Shown here in pieces: positions 42,699-48,851 of a stretch of DNA of 64,000 nucleotides (position 1 is its first letter; every line of letters starts with the position of its first letter). The position numbers were made by a program, and so were the translations under genes. Origin of the DNA: an uncultured Selenomonadales bacterium (GTDB taxonomy: Bacteria; Bacillota; Negativicutes; Acidaminococcales; Acidaminococcaceae); NCBI GenBank assembly GCA_900314855.1, contig OMWZ01000002.1, positions 1 through 64,000 of the forward strand, read 5' to 3'. The notes under the pieces were generated by a model. The model saw only the letters and a program-made list of their open reading frames with translations, had not been told where the DNA came from and made no database searches.

Positions 42699-43157
42699 TT
42701 ACTTAATGGGCCTGCCTTCTCTGTAGGCAACTCGTGCTTCGTTAAGGCTCATGCGATTTGCGCCACTCTTGCCCGGGTGTCGAATTTGGTAGTCATCATT
42801 TTCCCAATAACAGACAGGACAGCTGTCAAAATTATCACGTTCAGCAAATTCGCTTTTGCCGCATACCAGACACTTAATCTTTCCTCCACGTTCGATATCC
42901 TCCTTGCGCATGTCTTTGTAATATGATTCGCCATCAACCGGTTTAAACATGGTGCGAATCCCTTTTTTCACTGATGCTTTTACAAAATCATTGATTTTTC
43001 GGTCGTATCTGATAATAATACCATCTTTATCAACATGTCCAAGTATGTCACCACCGACAGGCATTTCTGCCAGCTGCACAGCTCGCGCAACATACTGCCC
43101 TATCGTGAAATTCGGATACTCCTCTCGGTGTGTTCTTCCGTTTTTCCAATGATTCAT
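42699..43157 (-). CDS. toxin-like BECR-fold domain plus CPCC cysteine-rich domain
   Basis: 152 residues from ATG 43157, which overlaps the stop of the portal-linker frame (TCATGA). Residues 1-85 (YPNFTIGQYVARAVQLAEM, GGDILGHVDKDGIIIRYDRK, GIRTMFKPVDGESYY) resemble RelE/colicin E5-like nuclease domains of polymorphic toxins. Residues 92-152 form a CPCC domain (PF14206): CLVCGKSEFAERDNFDSCPV, YWENDDYQIRHPGKSGANRM, SLNEARVAYREGR. Codons upstream of the ATG continue the domain in the same frame back to the G tract, so the gene looks like the detached end of a larger head-toxin fusion. It is AT-rich. Confidence 0.7.
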   Translation of the reverse strand: MNHWKNGRTHREEYPNFTIGQYVARAVQLAEMPVGGDILGHVDKDGIIIRYDRKINDFVKASVKKGIRTMFKPVDGESYYKDMRKEDIERGGKIKCLVCGKSEFAERDNFDSCPVCYWENDDYQIRHPGKSGANRMSLNEARVAYREGRPIK

Positions 43158-43700
43158 GAGTTTTTGCTTATTGGCAAACCCTCTGGCCGATAGCCGGTTT
43201 GTTCCTCTGGCGCCAGGAGTAACATTACCACTCTTTCCGCTTTTGTCGAGCCTTTCCCCCCGCTTTTCCCGAACTTTCCATCCGATCGGCGTGGGTGGTC
43301 CTCTTCATTCCAGGTTCTCCGGTCTTCTGTCCTCACCAGATTCGGCTCTTCATCCTCCATCGACTCTGGAAAACTCTCTACGGGTACCTGCTCGTCCTTC
43401 TGAGGATTGTCCTTCCCTTCACTACCGTATCTGTTGGACGGTCCTCCTGTATCGAGCAGAGAGTTCATGTCTCCCATTCCCTCGTCAGGCTGCATAACGG
43501 TATCGTCAGTCTTCTCGATGTCGTCGTCCGTGATGTTCGTCCACATCCCGGTAATCTCGCTCTGGCCGCGCAGCTCTTTCAGGGCCGTGCGCTGCGAAAT
43601 CAGGCCGGCCTGGAACGCCTTAGTCACGCAATCTGTGTTCTTGCTGGCTCATGCCCTCCATTTTCATGACGCCGAGATTGGCCATAGAGGCGTGCAATCT
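43154..43700 (-). pseudogene. phage portal protein (DUF1073-like), frameshifted C-terminal fragment
   Basis: The first visible piece, LHASMANLGVMKMEGMSQQE (from about 43697), breaks near 43629. It continues in another frame from GTG 43627 as VTKAFQAGLISQRTALKELR and GQSEITGMWTNITDDDIE, the portal C-terminus. A hydrophilic linker follows (TWNEEDHPRRSDGKFGKSGG) up to a run of six G (43256-43261), after which this frame ends out of register at 43154. The N-terminal three quarters of the portal and all of the large terminase are missing. Confidence 0.75.
43256..43261 (-). repeat. six-G homopolymer at the head-toxin junction
   Basis: On the minus strand AGC-GGGGGG-AAA. With six G the linker frame closes at 43154. 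With one extra G the same ribosome would read ERLDKSGKSGNVTPGARGTN and on into the BECR-CPCC domain without a stop. Confidence 0.75.
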
Positions 43701-43774
43701 ACGGCCCTGGCCCATCCCCGCAGCAGAATCAAGCCGTCCGGTTCACGCCAGCGACCATCTTTCCCTTTCGCCAT
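43664..43774 (-). pseudogene. phage terminase small subunit, N-terminal fragment
   Basis: From ATG 43774 the frame starts MAKGKDGRWREPDGLILLRG WAR, the characteristic opening of phage terminase small subunits with an HTH. It then runs out of register into the portal fragment and stops after 36 residues. The join deletes the rest of terS, terL and most of the portal gene. Confidence 0.7.
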
Positions 43775-43801
43775 AGGTTCACCTCGGCTGATTCAGATAT
43801 G

Positions 43802-43826
43802 AAAAAACCGCCTCCGTAGAAGCGGC
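43802..43826 (-). terminator. terminator upstream of the terS fragment
   Basis: CCGC-T-TC pairs with GA-G-GCGG, followed by six T on the minus strand. Confidence 0.6.
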
Positions 43827-43902
43827 TGCAATCTAGTATGTTTTGTTCACGGTCGAAGAACTTTTCCATGCTGCTGGCATGATTTTTTGACCGTACTAAA
43901 AC

Positions 43903-43935
43903 AAAAAACGGACCTCACGTTGGTGAAAGTCCGTT
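43903..43935 (-). terminator. terminator behind tRNA-Leu, phage-derived
   Basis: AACGGAC-T-TTCAC pairs with GTGA-G-GTCCGTT around a CAAC loop, followed by six T on the minus strand. It now ends the Asp-Phe-Gly-Cys-Leu tRNA transcript inside the prophage remnant. Confidence 0.8.
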
Positions 43936-44005
43936 CTAGAGAGAACAACATCCGTTGTAGTCATGCCTGACGAGCTGATTATCACAATAGATGTTGCCAG
44001 TGTGC

Positions 44006-44094
44006 TGGTGCCGGGGACCGGAATCGAACCGGTACGGGTGTCACCACCCGAGGGATTTTAAGTCCCTTGCGTCTGCCAGTTCCGCCACCTCGGC
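44006..44094 (-). tRNA. tRNA-Leu (anticodon TAA)
   Basis: An 89-nt class II tRNA with long variable arm (TCGGGTGGTGACACCCGT region), anticodon loop CTTAAAA, TTCGATTC T-loop and encoded CCA. Its 3' end is the att repeat of the prophage remnant; the integrated copy leaves the tRNA intact. Confidence 0.95.
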
Positions 44095-44125
44095 ATATGG
44101 CATGCGGGATATACAGATAAAAAAA

Positions 44126-44199
44126 TGGAGGCGACACCCGGAATCGAACCGGGGATAAAGGTTTTGCAGACCTCTGCCTTACCTCTTGGCTATGTCGCC
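44126..44199 (-). tRNA. tRNA-Cys (anticodon GCA)
   Basis: 74 nt with acceptor GGCGACA, anticodon loop CTGCAAA, TTCGATT T-loop and encoded CCA. It is the fourth tRNA of the five-tRNA operon. Confidence 0.95.
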
Positions 44200-44240
44200 G
44201 CCTGGAAAAGGGCCGGACTGAAGCCGGACCTTTTGTAAAC

Positions 44241-44315
44241 TGGAGCGGAAAACGAGGCTCGAACTCGCGACCCCCACCTTGGCAAGGTGGTGCTCTACCA
44301 CTGAGCTATTTCCGC
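44241..44315 (-). tRNA. tRNA-Gly (anticodon GCC), copy 1
   Basis: 75 nt with acceptor GCGGAAA, anticodon loop TTGCCAA and encoded CCA. It is identical to the copy at 45487-45561. Confidence 0.95.
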
Positions 44316-44320
44316 GGAAA

Positions 44321-44396
44321 TGGTGCCTCAGAACAGAATCGAACTGTTGACACAAGGATTTTCAGTCCTTTGCTCTACCAACTGAGCTACCGAGGC
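44321..44396 (-). tRNA. tRNA-Phe (anticodon GAA)
   Basis: 76 nt with acceptor GCCTCGG, anticodon loop CTGAAAA, TTCGATT T-loop and encoded CCA. Confidence 0.95.
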
Positions 44397-44403
44397 TTGA
44401 AAA

Positions 44404-44480
44404 TGGCGACCCGGACGAGACTCGAACTCGTGACCTCCGCCGTGACAGGGCGGCATTCTAACCAACTGAACCACCGGGCC
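44404..44480 (-). tRNA. tRNA-Asp (anticodon GTC), copy 1
   Basis: 77 nt with acceptor GGCCCGG, anticodon loop CTGTCAC and encoded CCA. It is identical to the copy at 45564-45640 and is the first gene of the five-tRNA operon. Confidence 0.95.
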
Positions 44481-44497
44481 GTTACATCAGCAGTATC

Positions 44498-44526
44498 AGT
44501 ATACAGAAAATTAATTTCAAAGTCAA
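44498..44526 (-). promoter_or_regulatory. promoter of the Asp-Phe-Gly-Cys-Leu tRNA operon
   Basis: TTGACT (44526-44521), 17-nt spacer, TATACT (44503-44498) on the minus strand, immediately behind the stop of the 44545-45237 gene. Confidence 0.85.
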
Positions 44527-44544
44527 GCCAAAGTGCGCCGAAAG

Positions 44545-45237
44545 TCACGCTTTTTCAATTTCGCCCCGGTCTAGCCGGCCAAGATATTCCACCAAACGAT
44601 CCCGCGTCAGGAGCCCTTCCAGCTGCTTCAGGTTCTGCGCGTCGAAGTCGTGGATCGTGCCGGGGAAGGCGGCCTCCTTGATTTCCGCGAAAAATTCGTT
44701 GCGCACACGGTTATACAGGACGACGAGCTCATTGGCCCGCGCGAAATCGACGTAGTCCAGGAAAATCGTCGAGTTGTTGATGAATTCCAGGGGCCGTTCC
44801 GGCGTGAGGAACAGTTCGTAGCCGCCGATGCGCTTCGGCAGGGTCTTCCAGTACTCCCATTGCAGGATTCCCTTCTTGGCCAGCATGGCCTGGCACGACG
44901 GCGGCGTAGTCGGCAGCAGCTCTTCCAGAATCCGCGGCAGGGCCTGCGGCAAAGTCTGTTCAAACTCTTCGCGGCTGCGCGTAATGTACCGTATGTCCCG
45001 AAAACGGTGCAGGCCCACGTTCCGGACGGGCAGGTAGTCGAAGGTCTCCTTGGTGTAGATCAGGTCCAGGCTGCGGTGCTCCTCTTCTCTCACGTAGGAA
45101 CAGAGAGTCAACACGTGGCCGTCCACCTGGCCGCCGTCGACATAGCGGAAACCATGGATTTCCCGCGGCAGGGCCTGCAGGAACTCCCACGTCGGACGCC
45201 GTTCCAAAATTGTCTTGAAATCTTCTTTGTCTGCCAT
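44545..45237 (-). CDS. protein of unknown function between two tRNA operons
   Basis: 230 residues from ATG 45237 (AAAGGA, 6-nt spacing). It is soluble with no signal peptide or membrane segment. There are two related-looking halves: residues about 15-100 (PTWEFLQALPREIHGFRYVD) and about 120-220 (LQWEYWKTLPKRIGGYELFL), both with W-E-x2-x-x-LP-x-x-I-x-G-(F/Y). This suggests an internal duplication. I do not recognise the family. It sits alone, downstream of the tRNA-Trp terminator and upstream of the five-tRNA promoter. Confidence 0.7.
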   Translation of the reverse strand: MADKEDFKTILERRPTWEFLQALPREIHGFRYVDGGQVDGHVLTLCSYVREEEHRSLDLIYTKETFDYLPVRNVGLHRFRDIRYITRSREEFEQTLPQALPRILEELLPTTPPSCQAMLAKKGILQWEYWKTLPKRIGGYELFLTPERPLEFINNSTIFLDYVDFARANELVVLYNRVRNEFFAEIKEAAFPGTIHDFDAQNLKQLEGLLTRDRLVEYLGRLDRGEIEKA

Positions 45238-45365
45238 GTTGAATCCTTTCCGCACCGGACATCCCGGCTGTGATAATTTATTGTAGCACGCGCGCGGAAC
45301 CGCTGTAAAGGCTCTGGCCCGCAGCTGCCCGCCGCCAACGCCGGCACAGGCCCGGCCGACCCCGT

Positions 45366-45399
45366 AAAAAAATCGCCACGCGAACCATCCGCGTGGCGA
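45366..45399 (-). terminator. terminator of the Asp-Gly-Trp tRNA operon
   Basis: A 10-bp perfect stem (TCGCCACGCG / CGCGTGGCGA) followed by seven T on the minus strand. Confidence 0.92.
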
Positions 45400-45409
45400 C
45401 CTATTGTCT

Positions 45410-45485
45410 TGGCAGGGGCAGAAGGAATCGAACCCTCAACCAACGGTTTTGGAGACCGCTACTCTACCAGTTGAGCTATACCCCT
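45410..45485 (-). tRNA. tRNA-Trp (anticodon CCA)
   Basis: 76 nt with acceptor AGGGGTA, anticodon loop CTCCAAA, TTCGATT T-loop and encoded CCA. It is the last gene of the three-tRNA operon. Confidence 0.95.
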
Positions 45486-45486
45486 G

Positions 45487-45561
45487 TGGAGCGGAAAACG
45501 AGGCTCGAACTCGCGACCCCCACCTTGGCAAGGTGGTGCTCTACCACTGAGCTATTTCCGC
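45487..45561 (-). tRNA. tRNA-Gly (anticodon GCC), copy 2
   Basis: 75 nt, identical over its whole length to the copy at 44241-44315. One base separates it from tRNA-Trp. Confidence 0.95.
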
Positions 45562-45563
45562 GT

Positions 45564-45640
45564 TGGCGACCCGGACGAGACTCGAACTCGTGACCTCCGC
45601 CGTGACAGGGCGGCATTCTAACCAACTGAACCACCGGGCC
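45564..45640 (-). tRNA. tRNA-Asp (anticodon GTC), copy 2
   Basis: 77 nt, identical to the copy at 44404-44480. It is the first gene of the three-tRNA operon. Confidence 0.95.
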
Positions 45641-45676
45641 GTGTCCGCACCTGAAAGAGATGCCTGACAGTAAGGG

Positions 45677-45705
45677 ATTATATCATATCCCAGTCGATTA
45701 GGCAA
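45677..45705 (-). promoter_or_regulatory. promoter of the Asp-Gly-Trp tRNA operon
   Basis: TTGCCT (45705-45700), 17-nt spacer, TATAAT (45682-45677) on the minus strand, in the gap after pyrE. Confidence 0.8.
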
Positions 45706-45728
45706 GGTTTATTTTCCTGCCGGACCCG

Positions 45729-46322
45729 TTACTTCTTCAAAGGATTGTTCTTGCCCGTGCTGCCCCGTTTCGTCAGTTCGACGCCATCTTTGCACAGGGG
45801 GCATTCTTCCGGTTTGTACGTCGGGACGGACAAGTGAAGCAAGGCTTCCGTACGGACGCCGAAATCCACCTTGCCGCCGCTGCGGTCGACGAGAAGACCG
45901 ACGCCGACGACCTCGCCGCCGTGGGCGCGGACGACATCCATGACCTCACGGACACTGCCGCCGGTGGTGACAATGTCTTCCACCACGAGGACCCGGCAGC
46001 CCTCGGGAATCTGGAAGCCCCTCTTCAAGGTCATCTTGCCGTTTTCCCGTTCCGTGAAGATGGCGCGGGTCCCCAGGGCCTTGCCCGTTTCATGGGCCAG
46101 CAGGATCCCGCCCGTCGTCGGGCCGACGACCAGCTCAATGTTGTCCCCGGCGTAACGGGCCGCGATTTCCCGGCACAGCGTTTCCGTGTATTCCGGATGC
46201 TGGAGCACGTTGAATTTTTCCACGTACATCGGGCTGTGCAGCCCGCTGGTCAGCAGGAAATGGCCGTGCAGGACCGCCTTGGTTTCTTCCAACAGATGCA
46301 ATACCTCTTTTTCGCTCAGCAA
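45729..46322 (-). CDS. pyrE: orotate phosphoribosyltransferase
   Basis: 197 residues. The PRPP-binding motif is VLVVEDIVTTGGSVREV, with HFLLTSGLHSPMYVEK at the N-terminus and GPTTGGILLAHE in the middle. The C-terminal CPLCKDGVEL tail is typical of the Bacillota/thermophile PyrE type. It makes OMP from orotate and PRPP. It is the last gene of the pyr operon, 15 nt after pyrF. Confidence 0.95.
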   Translation of the reverse strand: MLSEKEVLHLLEETKAVLHGHFLLTSGLHSPMYVEKFNVLQHPEYTETLCREIAARYAGDNIELVVGPTTGGILLAHETGKALGTRAIFTERENGKMTLKRGFQIPEGCRVLVVEDIVTTGGSVREVMDVVRAHGGEVVGVGLLVDRSGGKVDFGVRTEALLHLSVPTYKPEECPLCKDGVELTKRGSTGKNNPLKK

Positions 46323-46337
46323 GGTAGATTCCTCCTT

Positions 46338-47057
46338 TTACTCAATGCCCCTGATTTCGTGGACGATAGCTTCCGCCGCGGCATGGCGGTCTTCCGCTTT
46401 CATAATCGGACGACCGACGACAATATGCGTCGCTCCGTTGGCAAAGGCCTGGGCCGGCGTGGTGACACGGCTCTGGTCGTCCAGGGCCGAGCCGGCAGGA
46501 CGTACGCCCGGCGTGACGATCAAAAAGTCCGGCCCGCAGGCCTTGCGGATTTCCTCGGCTTCGCGGGGGGACGCGACGACGCCGTCCAGCCCGGCTTCCT
46601 TGGCCAGTTTGGCCAGGGCCAGGACCTGTTCCGCAATAGTGTTGTTGTAGTTCAGTTCCCCGAACTGTTCCTCGTCCATGCTCGTCAGGATTGTGACGGC
46701 CAGCAGCTTGGGTTTCACGATGCCCAGCTCCTCGGCCTTTTCCCGGACAGCCTTCGCGGCCATGGCCATCATCTTGCGGCCGCCGACGGCATGGATGTTC
46801 ATCATGTCCACGCCCTGCATGGTTTCGACACGGAGGGCGCTCGCCACAGTATTGGGGATATCCTGGAGCTTCAAATCCAGGAAAATTTTCTTTCCGTGGC
46901 TCTTCAGGAAACGGATAATGTCATTGCCGGCGGCATAGTACAGTTCCATGCCGACTTTGTAATAGCCGACGGCGTCGCCGATCTGTTCGACGGCCTGCTT
47001 CGCCAGTTCCGCCGTCGGAAAATCCAATGCTGCAATCAATCTCGGATCGCTTTTCAT
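46338..47057 (-). CDS. pyrF: orotidine 5'-phosphate decarboxylase
   Basis: 239 residues with the catalytic FLDLKLQDIPNTV (D-x-K-x-x-D) and the phosphate-binding VTPGVRPAG and THIVVGRPI. The N-terminus RLIAALDFPTAELAK is typical of group I PyrF. It decarboxylates OMP to UMP, the last step of the pathway. It lies 79 nt after pyrD. Confidence 0.96.
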   Translation of the reverse strand: MKSDPRLIAALDFPTAELAKQAVEQIGDAVGYYKVGMELYYAAGNDIIRFLKSHGKKIFLDLKLQDIPNTVASALRVETMQGVDMMNIHAVGGRKMMAMAAKAVREKAEELGIVKPKLLAVTILTSMDEEQFGELNYNNTIAEQVLALAKLAKEAGLDGVVASPREAEEIRKACGPDFLIVTPGVRPAGSALDDQSRVTTPAQAFANGATHIVVGRPIMKAEDRHAAAEAIVHEIRGIE

Positions 47058-47136
47058 GCTGCTGCGTCTCTCCTTTTCTCTGCTGTTCCTGTGGTTCCTG
47101 TTCCCGCGCGCGCCCCTGCCAGGGAAGCGTTTCGCC

Positions 47137-48069
47137 TCAGCGCCCAGGCAGGGCCAAGCCGATCATGTCCCGCAAGGACGCGATGTGGTGCGCGTCCATA
47201 TACGCCAGGATGCCCTGGGAAATTGTTTCCGCCATGGCAGGGTTGATGAAGTTTCCCGTCCCGATAGCAACGGCGCTGGCGCCGGCCAGGAAGAACTCCA
47301 CGGCGTCGTCGGCGCAGCAGATGCCGCCCATGCCGAGAATCGGCAGTTTCGTCGCCTGGGCCACCTGGTAGACCATGCGGACGGCCACGGGACGGATGGC
47401 CGGGCCGGACAAGCCGCCCGTCACGTTGCCCAGGACGGGACGCTGGCGGTGGATGTCGATCTTCATGCCCAGGAGGGTGTTGATCAGGGACAGGGCATCC
47501 GACCCGGCCTCTTCCGCAGCCCGGGCCATATCCGTAATGCTCGTCACATTGGGCGAGAGTTTCGTGATGACCACTTTCCGCGTGTTGGCCCGGACCTGCC
47601 GGACGACGGAGGCCAGGCTGGCCGCGTCGGTCCCGAAAGCCATGCCGCCGTCCTTGACATTGGGGCAGGACACGTTGATTTCTATGGCGTCCACGCCGTC
47701 CACGTCGAGCTTGGCCGCCAGTTCCCCGTATTCTTCCGGCGACGAGGCGGCGATGTTGACAATCACCGGTACATCGTAGGCCCGCAGTTTCGGCAGCGTG
47801 GTTTCTAGGAAATAATCGCTGCCGGGGTTTTCCAGGCCGACACAGTTCAGGATTCCCGACGGCGTTTCCACCATACGCTGACCCTTGTTGCCGGCCCGCG
47901 GCGCCAGGGTCGTACCCTTGACCGTCACGGCGCCCAGCTTTTCCAGATCGAGAAAATCCGTGAACTCGAGGCCGAACCCGAAGGTGCCCGACGCCGTAGT
48001 GACCGGCGTCTTCATATGCAAGCCCGCGAGATCCGTAGCCAGGCGGCCGTCATACAGCGTTTTCACCAT
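47137..48069 (-). CDS. pyrD: dihydroorotate dehydrogenase B, catalytic subunit
   Basis: 310 residues from ATG 48069 (AGGAGGTG upstream). The class 1B catalytic cysteine is in [15 protein letters not shown]-binding ends in [19 protein letters not shown]. It works with PyrK to pass electrons to NAD. The start overlaps the pyrK stop by 7 nt, as expected for the heterotetramer's two subunits. Confidence 0.95.
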   Translation of the reverse strand: MVKTLYDGRLATDLAGLHMKTPVTTASGTFGFGLEFTDFLDLEKLGAVTVKGTTLAPRAGNKGQRMVETPSGILNCVGLENPGSDYFLETTLPKLRAYDVPVIVNIAASSPEEYGELAAKLDVDGVDAIEINVSCPNVKDGGMAFGTDAASLASVVRQVRANTRKVVITKLSPNVTSITDMARAAEEAGSDALSLINTLLGMKIDIHRQRPVLGNVTGGLSGPAIRPVAVRMVYQVAQATKLPILGMGGICCADDAVEFFLAGASAVAIGTGNFINPAMAETISQGILAYMDAHHIASLRDMIGLALPGR

Positions 48070-48836
48070 TCTGCCACCTCCTGTGCCCAAAAGACCGGGC
48101 CGTCCTTGCAGACCTTCAGCCGTTTCCCCACACCCTGGCAGGAGCAGGACAGACAGGCACCGAGGCCACAGCCCATGTATTTTTCCAGGGATACCTGACA
48201 GGGCAGGCCCGCAGCCAGCGCGGCAGCGGACACGGCCTTCATCATGGGCGCCGGCCCGCAGACGTAGACACAGTCATAGGCCTTGGCCGACAGCATATCC
48301 GGCAGGAGGGCCAGGACGGTCCCCTGCGTGCCGAGGCTGCCGTCGTCCGTCGTCAAGCCGAGCAGCCCTGCCTTTTCTTCGTACAAATCCTTCCAGAACA
48401 GTTCCGTGGCCGTACGGCCTCCCATCAGGACGTCCGGCACGATACCCCGCGCGCGGAACGCGTCGGCCAGGTACAGCAGCGGGGCCAGCCCCGTACCGCC
48501 GCCCACGAAGAGGGGCTGTTTCGCCTGTAGGTCAAAGCCGCGGCCCAGCGGGCCAACAAGGCTCAGGACATCGCCCGAGCAGGCTTCGGCAAGAAGTTGG
48601 GTCGCTTCCCCGAGAATCCGGTAGATCAGGGAAAGGACCCCATTTTCCCGGTCCACGGCAGCCACGCCCAGGGGGCGCCGCAAAAGCGGTGCCGAATGCT
48701 TTGTCACCTGCACGTTCACGAACTGCCCGGGGACCGCGTCGGCCGCGATGACCGGCGCGATAAGGTCGATTTGTCTTGTCGTGGCATTGAGGACACGCTG
48801 CCCCACGACTTTGGCATCTTCCATGTGTTTTGTCAC
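48063..48836 (-). CDS. pyrK: dihydroorotate dehydrogenase B, electron transfer subunit
   Basis: 257 residues. FAD-binding barrel ([20 protein letters not shown]), NAD-binding [15 protein letters not shown], and the 2Fe-2S loop [12 protein letters not shown] with a further Cys in VCKDGPVF. The start is GTG 48836, with GGGGGG 7 nt upstream; an ATG at 48824 is also possible. It carries electrons from PyrD to NAD. Confidence 0.94.
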   Translation of the reverse strand: MTKHMEDAKVVGQRVLNATTRQIDLIAPVIAADAVPGQFVNVQVTKHSAPLLRRPLGVAAVDRENGVLSLIYRILGEATQLLAEACSGDVLSLVGPLGRGFDLQAKQPLFVGGGTGLAPLLYLADAFRARGIVPDVLMGGRTATELFWKDLYEEKAGLLGLTTDDGSLGTQGTVLALLPDMLSAKAYDCVYVCGPAPMMKAVSAAALAAGLPCQVSLEKYMGCGLGACLSCSCQGVGKRLKVCKDGPVFWAQEVAEW

Positions 48837-48851
48837 TGTCTTGCCCCCCTG

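Larger units (their letters stand above)
36396..44018. mobile_element. prophage remnant integrated at the 3' end of tRNA-Leu
   Basis: The 14-bp sequence CTGGTGCCGGGGAC occurs at 36396-36409 and again at 44005-44018, where it is the 3' end, including CCA, of tRNA-Leu. The 7.6 kb between encode only phage-type proteins on the minus strand: terminase small subunit and portal fragments, two MuF proteins, DUF2213, scaffold and capsid fragment, plus small genes. There is no integrase, repressor, large terminase, tail or lysis enzyme. Parts are visibly richer in AT than the host. Two portal-like fragments and two MuF genes show that two head modules have been joined. Confidence 0.9.

Noticed and set aside
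43827-43902. A 46-codon frame starting MEKFFDREQN upstream of the terS fragment
   Set aside because: It has no ribosome-binding site, overlaps a terminator hairpin and runs through the terS start in another frame.
44321-44327. TGGTGCC at the 3' end of tRNA-Phe as another att copy
   Set aside because: Only seven bases are shared, explained by CCA plus a similar acceptor stem; the 14-bp match is unique to tRNA-Leu.
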